From Meiothermus sp. Pnk-1 (GTDB lineage: Bacteria; Deinococcota; Deinococci; Deinococcales; Thermaceae), in the NCBI RefSeq assembly GCF_003226535.1, contig NZ_QKOB01000002.1:186001-250000 (forward strand): a stretch of 64,000 nt of DNA. The letters run 5' to 3'. The notes below the pieces were generated by a model. The model did no database searches and was not told the origin of the DNA. It saw only the letters and a program-made list of their open reading frames with translations. The position numbers and the translations under genes are program-made. Shown in pieces: positions 8,669 to 15,771 of the stretch; the first letter of the stretch is position 1; each line of letters starts with the position of its first letter.

Positions 8669-9742
8669 TCATGCCTCGTCCTCGTCCGCCTCGACCTCGC
8701 CCGCTTCCGGGTTGGTCTTCATGACCTCGCGCAGCACCGCGGTCGCGTAGGCCCCCTTGGGGAGGAAAAAGCTGACCCAGATGCCCTGGGGGTCTTCGCT
8801 TACGGACCACTCGGGGAGAGGAAAGCGGATCGCCCGGCGGGCTCCCTTGCGGGCTGCGAATTGCTCGCGGCGGAGGTCGTAGCGGGCCAGGATTTCGTCC
8901 TCGAGCGCGCGCGCTTCGGCCTCGGCCTCGAAGTATTTTTTCCCGTACAGTGGCCCCATCGCGCTGATCTCGAGCCGGGCGGCCCGGGGGTTCTCGAGTT
9001 CGGGGTCTACGACCACAAACTCCCCGCCGGAGTCGTGCTTTTTGGCTACGTCGCCGCGCACTACCCGGTCGTAGAGGCCGCGCCGCAGCCGCAGCGCCAG
9101 CCAGTCGTTGAAAAGGAGGCTTTGCAGGCTGGCGATGAGAAACTTCTTGAGCCAAGGGTTGCCCCGGCCCTTGCCCCGGCTCACCAGCTCATAACCTTTT
9201 TGCGGGTTCAGCCCGCCGATGCCGAAGCGCTGGGGGCCGAAGTAGTTCGGGACACCTTGGGCCTCGAGCCGCCGCAAGACCGCTTCCGCCAGGGGTTTGG
9301 CGTCCGCTGCGGCTACATCTCGGATCAGGATGCGAAAGCGGTTTCCCCGGAGGTGCCCGATGCGCAGCTTGTTGGTGTGTAGGCCCTGCTCGAGGACACG
9401 TACCCCAGGAAGCCCCTCGAGGCCCTTTACCCGCCCTTCGTACTTGGCCGGGATGCTAATCCATTGCCGCGTCAGGGCGCGTTTGTCCTTGAGCCCGGCC
9501 ACGCCGATCCCCGCTTCGGGGATGGCCAGGGTGTCGCGGAGAAACTCGAAGACGGCTCGGGTGGTGAGCCCCTCCTTTTCCACCAACAAGTAGAGGTGCT
9601 CGCCTCGTCCCGAGGGCGTGTAGGCGGGGACTTCCTCCACCTGAAAATCTCGGTTTTCCCCGCGGATACGTCCCCCCGTTCCCGTTAGGTCGGCGCAGAG
9701 GTAGGGGTAACGGTCGAAGTCGAAGGTCAGCTCGGGAATCAC
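8669..9742 (-). CDS. truD: tRNA pseudouridine(13) synthase TruD
   Basis: A 357-residue TruD. The N-terminal half has FQVEEVPAYTPSGRGEHLYLLVEK and the catalytic block GVAGLKDKRALTRQW, whose aspartate attacks the target uridine. RIGHLRGNRFRILIRDV and VPNYFGPQRFG, the latter typical for TruD, follow. It makes pseudouridine 13 in tRNA-Glu. The GTG start at 9742 is 6 nt downstream of a TAGCAT box. The gene is divergent from tilS-tadA with little space between, and the two promoters probably overlap. Confidence 0.95.
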   Translation of the reverse strand: MIPELTFDFDRYPYLCADLTGTGGRIRGENRDFQVEEVPAYTPSGRGEHLYLLVEKEGLTTRAVFEFLRDTLAIPEAGIGVAGLKDKRALTRQWISIPAKYEGRVKGLEGLPGVRVLEQGLHTNKLRIGHLRGNRFRILIRDVAAADAKPLAEAVLRRLEAQGVPNYFGPQRFGIGGLNPQKGYELVSRGKGRGNPWLKKFLIASLQSLLFNDWLALRLRRGLYDRVVRGDVAKKHDSGGEFVVVDPELENPRAARLEISAMGPLYGKKYFEAEAEARALEDEILARYDLRREQFAARKGARRAIRFPLPEWSVSEDPQGIWVSFFLPKGAYATAVLREVMKTNPEAGEVEADEDEA

Positions 9743-9808
9743 CGCCTTATGCTACCCAAGCCTAGGGGGCGGTTGCTACCTGGCCCTCGAGGCTTCAGGA
9801 TAGGGGAG

Positions 9809-11389
9809 ATGTTTCGGCCTGAGGCTATACCTCACCCTATCGAGGCCCGCTTTTCCCGAGCCCTGGCCGAACTCGGGCTGCGAGGGTCGGTAGTGGTGGC
9901 GGTCTCGGGTGGAGGCGACTCGGTGGCGTTGCTCTACCTCCTAAAAGCCCTCGGCTTCGAAGCTATCGTGGCCCACTTCGACCATGCCCTACGGCCCAGC
10001 TCGGCTGAAGAGGCGGTTTGGGTGCAGCAGCTGGCGGAGGCGTTGGGTTATCCTTGCGAAGTCGAGCGGGTAGAGGTGCGCCGGATAGCCGAGCAGAAAA
10101 AGCGCAACCTCGAGGCTACCGCCCGCGAACTGCGCTACGCCTTCTTGAGCCGGGTGGCCAAAAAGTATCGCACCGAGGGCATCCTCACCGCCCATACCCA
10201 AAACGACCAAGCCGAGACGGTGTTGCTGCAACTGCTGCGGGGGACAGGCCGGGCCACGGGCATTCGCCAGCGACAGGGGAGGGTGATGCGACCCCTCCTG
10301 GGGTTTACCCGCGCCGAACTCCGCGACTACTTGCGGGCCAGGGGGGCAAGCTGGCTCGAGGACCCCACCAACCAGGACCTTACCTTAGACCGGAACTATC
10401 TCCGTCACGAGGTTCTGCCCCGGTTGGAGGCCCGCTTTGGCGGGGCGACGGGAGCGCTGGCCCGCTTTGCCGAGGTGCGCCAGGCGGAGGATCCGCTGCT
10501 CGAGGAGGCAGCCGCCCAGAGGCTCCTCCCCGACCGACGCTGGCCGGTCCCGGCCTATCGGGCGGCACCGCTCGAGGGCACGGCGCCGGGCCTGCGCCGC
10601 CGGGCCATCCGGCAGATCCTCGAGCGCCTCGGCCTCCACCCCGAGTCCCGACTTATCGAGGCTGTGGAGGCGGCGCTTGCAGGTCGCCCCCAAACCCTCC
10701 CCGGCGGGGTCGGGGTGCGCCGGAAAGGGGGCACGCTGTTTTTCCTGACCACAGCGGCCCCCCCGCTCGAACCCGGTTGGCGTACCCCGCAACCCGGGGA
10801 TTACCTGGAGCTTCCCCTGGGACGCAAGCGGCTGGTGGAGTTTCTGGCCGAGCGGGGTCTTCCCGCCGAACTCAAGCGGGTCTGGCCGGTTCGGGCCGTA
10901 GGATCGCAGGTGCTCGAGGTCAGGGACCTTCACCCCGCGTCTCTTGACGAGCGTTTCATGGGCCTGGCCCTCTCCGAGGCCCGCGCGGCCGGTGGGCGCG
11001 GTGAAGTTCCCATCGGGGCGGTCTTGGTCCGGGGGGGAGAGGTGATCGCGAGGGCAGGGAACCGGGTCGAGGAGTTCCAAGACGCGACCGCCCACGCCGA
11101 ACAGCTGGCGATTCGCGCTGCCCTCGAGGCCCTGGGCGAGAAGGTGCTGCCGGGCTCCACCCTCTACGTGACCCTCGAGCCCTGCCCGATGTGCTATGGG
11201 GCCATGCTCGAGGCGCAGGTCTCGCGGCTCGTGTATGGGGCGGAAAACCTCAAAGCCGGGGCTTTTACCGCTCACGGGTTGAAACCGCAGCTCGAGGTGG
11301 ATGCTGGACGCCTAGAAGGAGGGTGTGCTAAACTTCTAAAGGCTTTTTTCGCGCCTCTGCGCCTTGGGGAGGGGTGCCAGAGCGGTTGA
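9809..11389 (+). CDS. tilS-tadA: TilS-TadA fusion: tRNA(Ile) lysidine synthetase and tRNA adenosine(34) deaminase
   Basis: A bifunctional tRNA wobble-modification protein of about 526 residues. The TilS part begins with the PP-loop VAVSGGGDSVALLYLL, followed by VAHFDHALR and ILTAHTQNDQAETVLLQLLRGTG, then the C-terminal TilS domain. After about residue 375 a complete TadA deaminase follows: RGEVPIGAVLV, DATAHAEQLAI with the zinc-binding His and catalytic Glu, and EPCPMCYGAML with the zinc cysteines. TilS makes lysidine-34 in tRNA-Ile2 and TadA makes inosine-34 in tRNA-Arg. The ATG at 9809 has AGGA 8 nt upstream; an ATG at 9749 would add 20 residues. The last seven codons and the stop lie inside the tRNA-Ser gene. 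Confidence 0.93.
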   Translation: MFRPEAIPHPIEARFSRALAELGLRGSVVVAVSGGGDSVALLYLLKALGFEAIVAHFDHALRPSSAEEAVWVQQLAEALGYPCEVERVEVRRIAEQKKRNLEATARELRYAFLSRVAKKYRTEGILTAHTQNDQAETVLLQLLRGTGRATGIRQRQGRVMRPLLGFTRAELRDYLRARGASWLEDPTNQDLTLDRNYLRHEVLPRLEARFGGATGALARFAEVRQAEDPLLEEAAAQRLLPDRRWPVPAYRAAPLEGTAPGLRRRAIRQILERLGLHPESRLIEAVEAALAGRPQTLPGGVGVRRKGGTLFFLTTAAPPLEPGWRTPQPGDYLELPLGRKRLVEFLAERGLPAELKRVWPVRAVGSQVLEVRDLHPASLDERFMGLALSEARAAGGRGEVPIGAVLVRGGEVIARAGNRVEEFQDATAHAEQLAIRAALEALGEKVLPGSTLYVTLEPCPMCYGAMLEAQVSRLVYGAENLKAGAFTAHGLKPQLEVDAGRLEGGCAKLLKAFFAPLRLGEGCQSG

Positions 11390-11459
11390 ATGGGCCGGTC
11401 TCGAAAACCGGTATATCCCTTACGGGGTATCGCGGGTTCGAATCCCGCCCCCTCCGCCA
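11368..11459 (+). tRNA. tRNA-Ser (anticodon CGA), likely prophage attachment site
   Basis: A 92-nt class II tRNA. Acceptor GGAGGGG pairs with CCCCTCC; the anticodon stem CCGGT/ACCGG encloses the loop CTCGAAA, giving CGA. A long variable arm (TATCCC...GGGGTA) and a T-arm GCGGG-TTCGAAT-CCCGC follow, and CCA is encoded. Its 5' end overlaps the last 22 nt of tilS-tadA. A phage integrase starts its 3' end 79 bp downstream, the classic arrangement for integration at a tRNA 3' half. The second attachment copy is not in the window, so the exact core is unknown. Confidence 0.95.
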
Positions 11460-11466
11460 GCAACGC

Positions 11467-11505
11467 AAAAACCCGCCCGTGCCATTCAAGGGCGGGTTTT
11501 CTTTT
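11467..11505 (+). terminator. bidirectional intrinsic terminator after tRNA-Ser and integrase
   Basis: Stem ACCCGCCC / GGGCGGGT with an 11-nt loop, an A-tract on the left and TTTTCTTTT on the right, so it can stop the rightward tRNA transcript and the leftward integrase transcript. Confidence 0.8.
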
Positions 11506-11524
11506 GACCCCTATTTGACCCCTA
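11502..11524 (+). repeat. tandem direct repeat TTTGACCCCTA between tRNA-Ser and integrase
   Basis: TTTGACCCCTA occurs twice in a row (11503-11513 and 11514-11524). Its place, between the presumed attachment core and the integrase stop, is where arm-type integrase sites are often found. That role is inference. Confidence 0.5.
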
Positions 11525-11537
11525 CGGGCTACAGCGT

Positions 11538-12758
11538 TCATGGCTCCTTTTCGGGGGACGGGGTGGGCGGCTCTATAGCCATTCGTAGCATTCCCTCGCG
11601 CAAGTCCTCATCGTGTACCTTTTGGTAGATCTCGATGGAGACCCTAGGATCGGAATGCCCCCCTGCGACCGCGAGATCCTTGGGGGTGCGGAAGACCCGG
11701 GCGGCTTGGGTGAACCAGCTATGCCGCAAGTCATGTATGCGGAACTTGAGCAGTCTCTGCTTACGGGGATCGGAGTCCTCGAGCTTCCCGAATACCTCTT
11801 TGCGTACCCGGTCCCATATTTCGTTGATGGTCACCGGAGAGGTGGGCTTGCCCTTTCGGTTGGGAAAAAGCCAGCCCTGATCGGGGTAGCCTAAGCGTTT
11901 GCGTTCTTCCTCGAGTTGCCCCAGCCACCAGGTCACGATCTCAGCCCCAGCCGCTGGTAGGTACAGAGTGCGGCGCCCGGCCTTGGTCTTGAGCCGTTCT
12001 TTTACGGTAGGTTTGCCGTCCTCCACCACCACCTGGCGCCGGATGCGCACCTCCAGGTATTCTTTACCGGTATCCGGGTCCATCACAAAAGTGAGGTCCT
12101 CTTTGCGCAAGCCCAGCCCCTCTCCCCGCCGCAAGCCCAGGGCCAGATAGAGATAAAACAGGGCAAATAGCCGCCTTCGCTTGAGTTCGGCCAAAAGCGG
12201 TTCGCGGAACTCTGGTGGCAAAGCTTGCGAAACCGGCTCCCGGCGCATTCCCGGCTTGCGGGCTAATCGAGCCGGGTTGTGGGTGACCCCGGTCTGTTTG
12301 CGGTTCCTGAGAGCCCAGTCCAAACTCATGGCGATGAGGTTATGGCACTGCCGCACCGTGCTGGCTGAGCGGCGCTGGATCAAATCAAAGTAAAACCCCT
12401 CTAAGTGGTGCGGCTCGAGTTTGCGCAGGGGGATATGTCCTAAGGCTGCCGTGATGTGGCTCAGCAATTGCCGGTCTTTTTCTTTGGTGTTCTGCTGCAG
12501 TTCGGGATCGGCTTGGCGCAGTTTTACGAAGCGCTCGAGCCATTCTCCGAGAGTGACTTCCTCGCCCAGGGGCAGGGTGCCGGCCAAGCGCTCGGTGCGC
12601 AACCGGTCCATCTGAGCTACCACCTCGGCTTTGGTCTTGCCGTATACGCTCACCCTTCGCTGTTTGCCATCTACCATGCCTAGGGTGAGCCTTCCCTCCC
12701 AACGCCCATCCGGGCGCCTGCGAATCGAGCCCTCCCCATTAGAGCGAGCCCGGCCCAT
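11538..12758 (-). CDS. int: phage integrase, tyrosine recombinase family
   Basis: A 406-residue tyrosine recombinase. Residues 1-60 form an arm-binding domain (NGEGSIRRRPDGRWEGRLTL); residues 65-165 are the SAM-like core-binding domain. The catalytic domain shows all active-site residues: Arg in LGLRRGEGLGLR, Lys in KTKAGRRTLYLP, HDLRHSW, GGHSD and the nucleophile Tyr in SIEIYQKV. It would integrate and excise the prophage at the neighbouring tRNA-Ser gene. An AGGAG ribosome site lies 5 nt before the ATG, and only 2 nt separate it from the repressor gene upstream, so the two are probably co-transcribed in the lysogen. Confidence 0.95.
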   Translation of the reverse strand: MGRARSNGEGSIRRRPDGRWEGRLTLGMVDGKQRRVSVYGKTKAEVVAQMDRLRTERLAGTLPLGEEVTLGEWLERFVKLRQADPELQQNTKEKDRQLLSHITAALGHIPLRKLEPHHLEGFYFDLIQRRSASTVRQCHNLIAMSLDWALRNRKQTGVTHNPARLARKPGMRREPVSQALPPEFREPLLAELKRRRLFALFYLYLALGLRRGEGLGLRKEDLTFVMDPDTGKEYLEVRIRRQVVVEDGKPTVKERLKTKAGRRTLYLPAAGAEIVTWWLGQLEEERKRLGYPDQGWLFPNRKGKPTSPVTINEIWDRVRKEVFGKLEDSDPRKQRLLKFRIHDLRHSWFTQAARVFRTPKDLAVAGGHSDPRVSIEIYQKVHDEDLREGMLRMAIEPPTPSPEKEP

Positions 12759-12760
12759 CT

Positions 12761-13696
12761 TTACTCCTGGGTGGTACCGAGGCGGGCTACTACCGAGCCC
12801 ACTTCCTCTAGCGAGCGCCGGTCAGGGAGCTTGATTTGTAACCGATTTGGACCCCAACCCACCCCCAGCGGCTCATCTACCATCCCGATCACCAGGGCCT
12901 GCTCGGCGGGCCACCACCAGGCCTCCATAGGGCCGGGCTCGTCGGTTACCAGAACATAATCGCCCTCGGCTACGCTTTTGGGGTGGCGCAGGACAGCCTC
13001 AGAGACGAAAAAGTGTTCTAGCAGATGATATACACGTATGCGCCGCGCATCGGGGATCTCGCTAGCCGGGAAGCACACCCCAGCCCCGCCTAGCGCACGG
13101 TAACGGCTGTGGGGGGCCGCAGCCAGCGGGGAGTAGACCGGGAAATGGGCCATGGGCGACTCGAGACCCGGGATCTCTAGCCCGGTGAGTTCGGTGAACT
13201 GCTCCGGGGTGAGCTTCAGCGCGCGCAAAAACTGGGCGAACTGCAGGGAGTTGAGGTCGGTGGGGTCAAACCGTCCCCGAAACACGCCATATAGCCAGGA
13301 ACGGCTCACCCCGGCTTTATCGGCCCACTCCTTGAGGTCTTTGTACTTACCGGGTCGGTCTCCCAATAGCTCATGCCGGATGTAGCGCTCGAGGGCTTCC
13401 CCCGCTCTCTTGCGCTTCTGGTTGACCTTAGCGACGCGCTCCAAATCTACCGGCGGAATATCGTGGCCGAAGCGGGCGATGAACTCTTCCCGGGTTAGAC
13501 CCAGCCCCAGCAGCAGTCCCTGCAGGTTGCGCAGGGGGAGTTCAGCGGGGTCGCGCAAACCCCGGCATATAAGGCTCAGCAAGGGCTGGCTGATGAGCCC
13601 TCCCGAACGCAGGGCGACCCCCATCTGGCTGCTGTGCAACTCGTCCCGAATGTACTGCTCAATAGCTGAACCCAGTTTTTGTAAGTCTGTTTTCAT
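12761..13696 (-). CDS. CI-like repressor with two tandem HTH modules
   Basis: A 311-residue protein. Residues 1-82 and about 96-178 are two diverged copies of the same HTH module: each runs (A/L)E(Q/R)YIR(D/H)EL, an HTH core ending in RG..DP, then a helix with LTxE(E/Q)F and an ending of (H/L)(D/E)IP. The C-terminal third (GDYVLVTDEPGPMEAWWW, then ALVIGMV) resembles the beta-rich LexA/CI dimerisation fold, but no clear Ser-Lys protease dyad is seen. The position next to int and divergent to a Cro-like gene fits the lysogeny repressor. A strong AAAGGAG site precedes the ATG, and the -10 box (TATACT, 13736-13741) overlaps operator O1. Confidence 0.75.
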   Translation of the reverse strand: MKTDLQKLGSAIEQYIRDELHSSQMGVALRSGGLISQPLLSLICRGLRDPAELPLRNLQGLLLGLGLTREEFIARFGHDIPPVDLERVAKVNQKRKRAGEALERYIRHELLGDRPGKYKDLKEWADKAGVSRSWLYGVFRGRFDPTDLNSLQFAQFLRALKLTPEQFTELTGLEIPGLESPMAHFPVYSPLAAAPHSRYRALGGAGVCFPASEIPDARRIRVYHLLEHFFVSEAVLRHPKSVAEGDYVLVTDEPGPMEAWWWPAEQALVIGMVDEPLGVGWGPNRLQIKLPDRRSLEEVGSVVARLGTTQE

Positions 13697-13723
13697 TATG
13701 GATCTCCTTTAGAGACCACTAAG

Positions 13724-13740
13724 ATACTACTTAGTAGTAT
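13724..13740. promoter_or_regulatory. operator O1: perfect 17-bp palindrome over the repressor promoter
   Basis: ATACTACTTAGTAGTAT is an 8-1-8 perfect inverted repeat. Its right half overlaps the leftward TATACT box of the repressor gene, so binding there would give autoregulation. Confidence 0.65.
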
Positions 13741-13802
13741 ATAAGCCCGACTAGATTCGTCAATCGCTTTAGCGATGGACTTGCATGAAAGTGTTTATTG
13801 TG

Positions 13803-13815
13803 TAGTATAGTACTA
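13803..13815. promoter_or_regulatory. operator O2 and leaderless promoter of the Cro-like gene
   Basis: TAGTA-TAG-TACTA is a 13-bp palindrome sharing GTAGTAT with O1. It contains the rightward -10 box TATAGT (13806-13811), followed by ACTAAC and the ATG at 13818. Repressor bound here would block the early promoter. Confidence 0.6.
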
Positions 13816-13817
13816 AC

Positions 13818-14039
13818 ATGCAGTACGAACCCAAAAACCCCCTCTTTGCCCGAACCAAAATCCGTTTCACCCATCTGGTTTCCGCAATCAAAATGTCCCG
13901 CCGTACCGCAACGAAAATGCTGCGCGCGCAGCGGTTGCCCAAGGCCGTCATCAACTGGATGGCGGCAGCAGAACTGGTTGCTGAGCGAGAAGGGGGACAC
14001 CCCTGGGACAAACTCGAGGAAATGCGCAAATCACAATAG
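13818..14039 (+). CDS. Cro-like / YdaS-like small HTH protein
   Basis: A 73-residue protein, first gene of the rightward early operon and divergent from the repressor. The segment FTHLVSAIKMSRRTATKMLRAQRLPKAVINWMAAAE reads as a small HTH with a second helix in the usual place. Position and size fit a Cro or antirepressor that turns off the lysogenic promoter. Its start is supported by the TATAGT box 6 nt upstream. Family assignment is by position and shape. Confidence 0.6.
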   Translation: MQYEPKNPLFARTKIRFTHLVSAIKMSRRTATKMLRAQRLPKAVINWMAAAELVAEREGGHPWDKLEEMRKSQ

Positions 14040-14054
14040 CCAACGGAGTCTGCC

Positions 14055-14330
14055 ATGTCTGCCACACATGTTGCTCTGTACGACAGCAACCGCCGCGCCC
14101 TATATAGCTTCGCCGTACTCGATGGTGAAACCCCATCCTCGGCGGTAACGCGGGTGCGAGGGGGGGCCTCGGAGCGGTTGCGGGAGCTGATTGCCCGGGC
14201 GGATCGGGTGGATCTGCTGACCCATGACCCCCGGGAAAAAATGGGTTGGCGTCACGAGGTGCGGCCTGATCTGCTGGACCTGCTCAAGGGCGGTCAGACG
14301 CTCCTGCTTACCCTGGATGGAGGGATCTGA
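14055..14330 (+). CDS. phage hypothetical protein
   Basis: A 91-residue acidic protein, not recognised. It has a beta-strand-like start (HVALYDSNRRALYSFAVLD) and a helical middle (SERLRELIARADRVDLLTHD). A GGAG site lies 7 nt before the ATG, and the stop overlaps the next start (TGATG), which supports it as a real early-operon gene. Confidence 0.65.
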   Translation: MSATHVALYDSNRRALYSFAVLDGETPSSAVTRVRGGASERLRELIARADRVDLLTHDPREKMGWRHEVRPDLLDLLKGGQTLLLTLDGGI

Positions 14331-14626
14331 TGGGCCTGGAGATATCCGCCCGGCTCGAGGGGCTGGATCAGGTACTCGAGCTGCTGGATGAGGTGCGCGC
14401 ACTCCGTACCCTGCTCAGCGGGGGGCTACCGTTGAAAATGGTGTACACCGCGCGGGAATGGGCGGAGCGTACCTCGTACCCGGAATCGTTTATCAAACAG
14501 GAGTGCCGCGAGGGGCGCTTCCCCGGGGCCTACCAGGACCTCGGCAAAAACCGCTGGTTTATCCCTCATGAGGCCGGGGTGCGCTGGTTGGCCGCGCGCA
14601 AGGCTAAAGCGGTTCCGCAGCGCTAG
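14330..14626 (+). CDS. small HTH / excisionase-like DNA-binding protein
   Basis: A 98-residue protein: a short coiled-coil helix (residues 5-30, LDQVLELLDEVRALRTLL) followed by a MerR/excisionase-type winged HTH, YTAREWAERTSYPESFIKQECREGRFPGAYQDLGKNRWFIPHEAGVRWL. The pattern of G-x-FPGA, then RW-x-IP, then a closing tryptophan helix is typical of phage AlpA/Xis-like domains. It could act as excisionase or as an early regulator; the sequence does not decide. Starts on the stop of the preceding gene. Confidence 0.65.
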   Translation: MGLEISARLEGLDQVLELLDEVRALRTLLSGGLPLKMVYTAREWAERTSYPESFIKQECREGRFPGAYQDLGKNRWFIPHEAGVRWLAARKAKAVPQR

Positions 14627-14655
14627 TGTGCCCAGTATTTCATAGTGGGGTGTGC

Positions 14656-15771
14656 ATGACAAACATCCGTCGCTCGTCTCGAGATCGGCGCGGTTTCGTG
14701 GTCTACAACGAGACCGCTAACGACCTCGAGCTAACCGCTGAAGCCCTGGGGGTCCTGGTCTATATCCTCTCCAAGCCCGATCACTGGCGGGTCAACGTGG
14801 CAGACCTGCAGAAACGCCGGGGGATGGGCCGGGATAAGGCCTACCGCATCATGCGTGAGCTGATTGCCAACCGCTATGCTCAGTTCGTCGAGTACTACGA
14901 GCCTAATGGCCAGGTAAAAGACGGCGAATACGTCATCTATGACGTGCGCCAACCCGAAGGGCTCGAGCCCAAAGTACGCCGCCCGATTACGGAAAAACCG
15001 GATACGGCTCAGCCGGATACGGCTCAGCCGGATACGGCTTTTCAGGAAGCGGATAGAATAACGTCCAGGACACCGCTTACTGAAAACCCGGATCCGGCTA
15101 ACCCGGATACGGCTGAACCGGATCCGGCTAACCCGGAACATAGTATTAACCCAGTAGTAGTTAATACTGAAATTAAAAGCTCTCTCTCAAAGAGCGCGCG
15201 CGAAACAAAATCCGAAAAAGCTTCCCCTGCTCCAACCTCAACCCCTCGCGGCATGGGGGAAAAATCGTCAGGGGGTCAGCCCGCCGAGCCACCTCAGACC
15301 TCGGAAGATCTGCCCGGCGCGGCGGCTGGAACCACTCCAAAAGACGACCTCGAGGCCTGGGAGGCGACCTTCACCGGCTTCAAGCGGTCCCTAATCCTTG
15401 CGGCCCGGAAAGACCCTGCGGCCAGGCCGTACTATTTCACGCTAGCCCGCAAACACCGCCAGGCGCTGGGCTACGCCCTCGCTATGGGGGCCAAGCAGGG
15501 GTCTCGGGATACCGAGACGTTCCGCGCGTGGTTACCCGACCTGGTGCAGCACATCGAGCAATTCGGGGCGGATGCGGTAGCCTCCGCCCTGCAGGAATCC
15601 ATCAAGCGGGCGGGCTCGAGCCCCTGGGGCTTTTATCTCAAGCTGCTAAGCGACAAGCCCGCTACCCCCCTCGCCCCCTCTGCCCCCGCCGTGGACTACA
15701 ACGACCCCGCTGCGCGGGCTGAGCTATACAAACGCCTGCCCCTGGCTGGCGAGAAAAGGAGAGTGCGATGA
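14656..15771 (+). CDS. phage replication initiator (lambda O / DnaD-like) containing the likely origin
   Basis: A 371-residue protein. Residues 1-85 form a winged HTH (ALGVLVYILSKPDHWRVNVADLQKRRGMGRDKAYRIMRELI) as in phage O and Gram-positive phage initiators. Residues about 112-165 are a low-complexity Pro-Asp-Thr-Ala linker encoded by the iterons. After a charged linker a helical C-terminal domain (residues 235-340) follows, probably the loader-binding part. The next gene is a DnaC-type loader and overlaps by 4 bp (ATGA), the same O-P order as in lambda. The ATG at 14656 is preferred over 14626 because the HTH begins right after it. Confidence 0.7.
   Translation: MTNIRRSSRDRRGFVVYNETANDLELTAEALGVLVYILSKPDHWRVNVADLQKRRGMGRDKAYRIMRELIANRYAQFVEYYEPNGQVKDGEYVIYDVRQPEGLEPKVRRPITEKPDTAQPDTAQPDTAFQEADRITSRTPLTENPDPANPDTAEPDPANPEHSINPVVVNTEIKSSLSKSARETKSEKASPAPTSTPRGMGEKSSGGQPAEPPQTSEDLPGAAAGTTPKDDLEAWEATFTGFKRSLILAARKDPAARPYYFTLARKHRQALGYALAMGAKQGSRDTETFRAWLPDLVQHIEQFGADAVASALQESIKRAGSSPWGFYLKLLSDKPATPLAPSAPAVDYNDPAARAELYKRLPLAGEKRRVR
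14998..15168 (+). other. predicted phage replication origin: six iterons plus an AT-rich dyad
   Basis: The 12-bp unit CCGGATMCGGCT occurs at 14998, 15013, 15028, 15088, 15103 and 15118, in two groups of three with a strict 15-bp period. Three copies contain, or nearly contain, the palindrome CCGGATCCGG. Directly after them lies an AT-rich stretch with a perfect 9-bp inverted repeat, AGTATTAAC at 15142-15150 and GTTAATACT at 15160-15168. Iterons followed by an AT-rich unwinding region inside the initiator gene is the layout of the lambda origin. Confidence 0.65.

Noticed and set aside
10018-10947. Long alternative rightward frame inside tilS-tadA
   Set aside because: Low-complexity Arg/Gly/Pro translation; tilS motifs cover the region in the other frame.
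14998-15138. Short spaced repeats as a CRISPR array
   Set aside because: Units are 12 bp with 3-bp gaps, lie in a coding frame, and no cas genes are present; they fit iterons.
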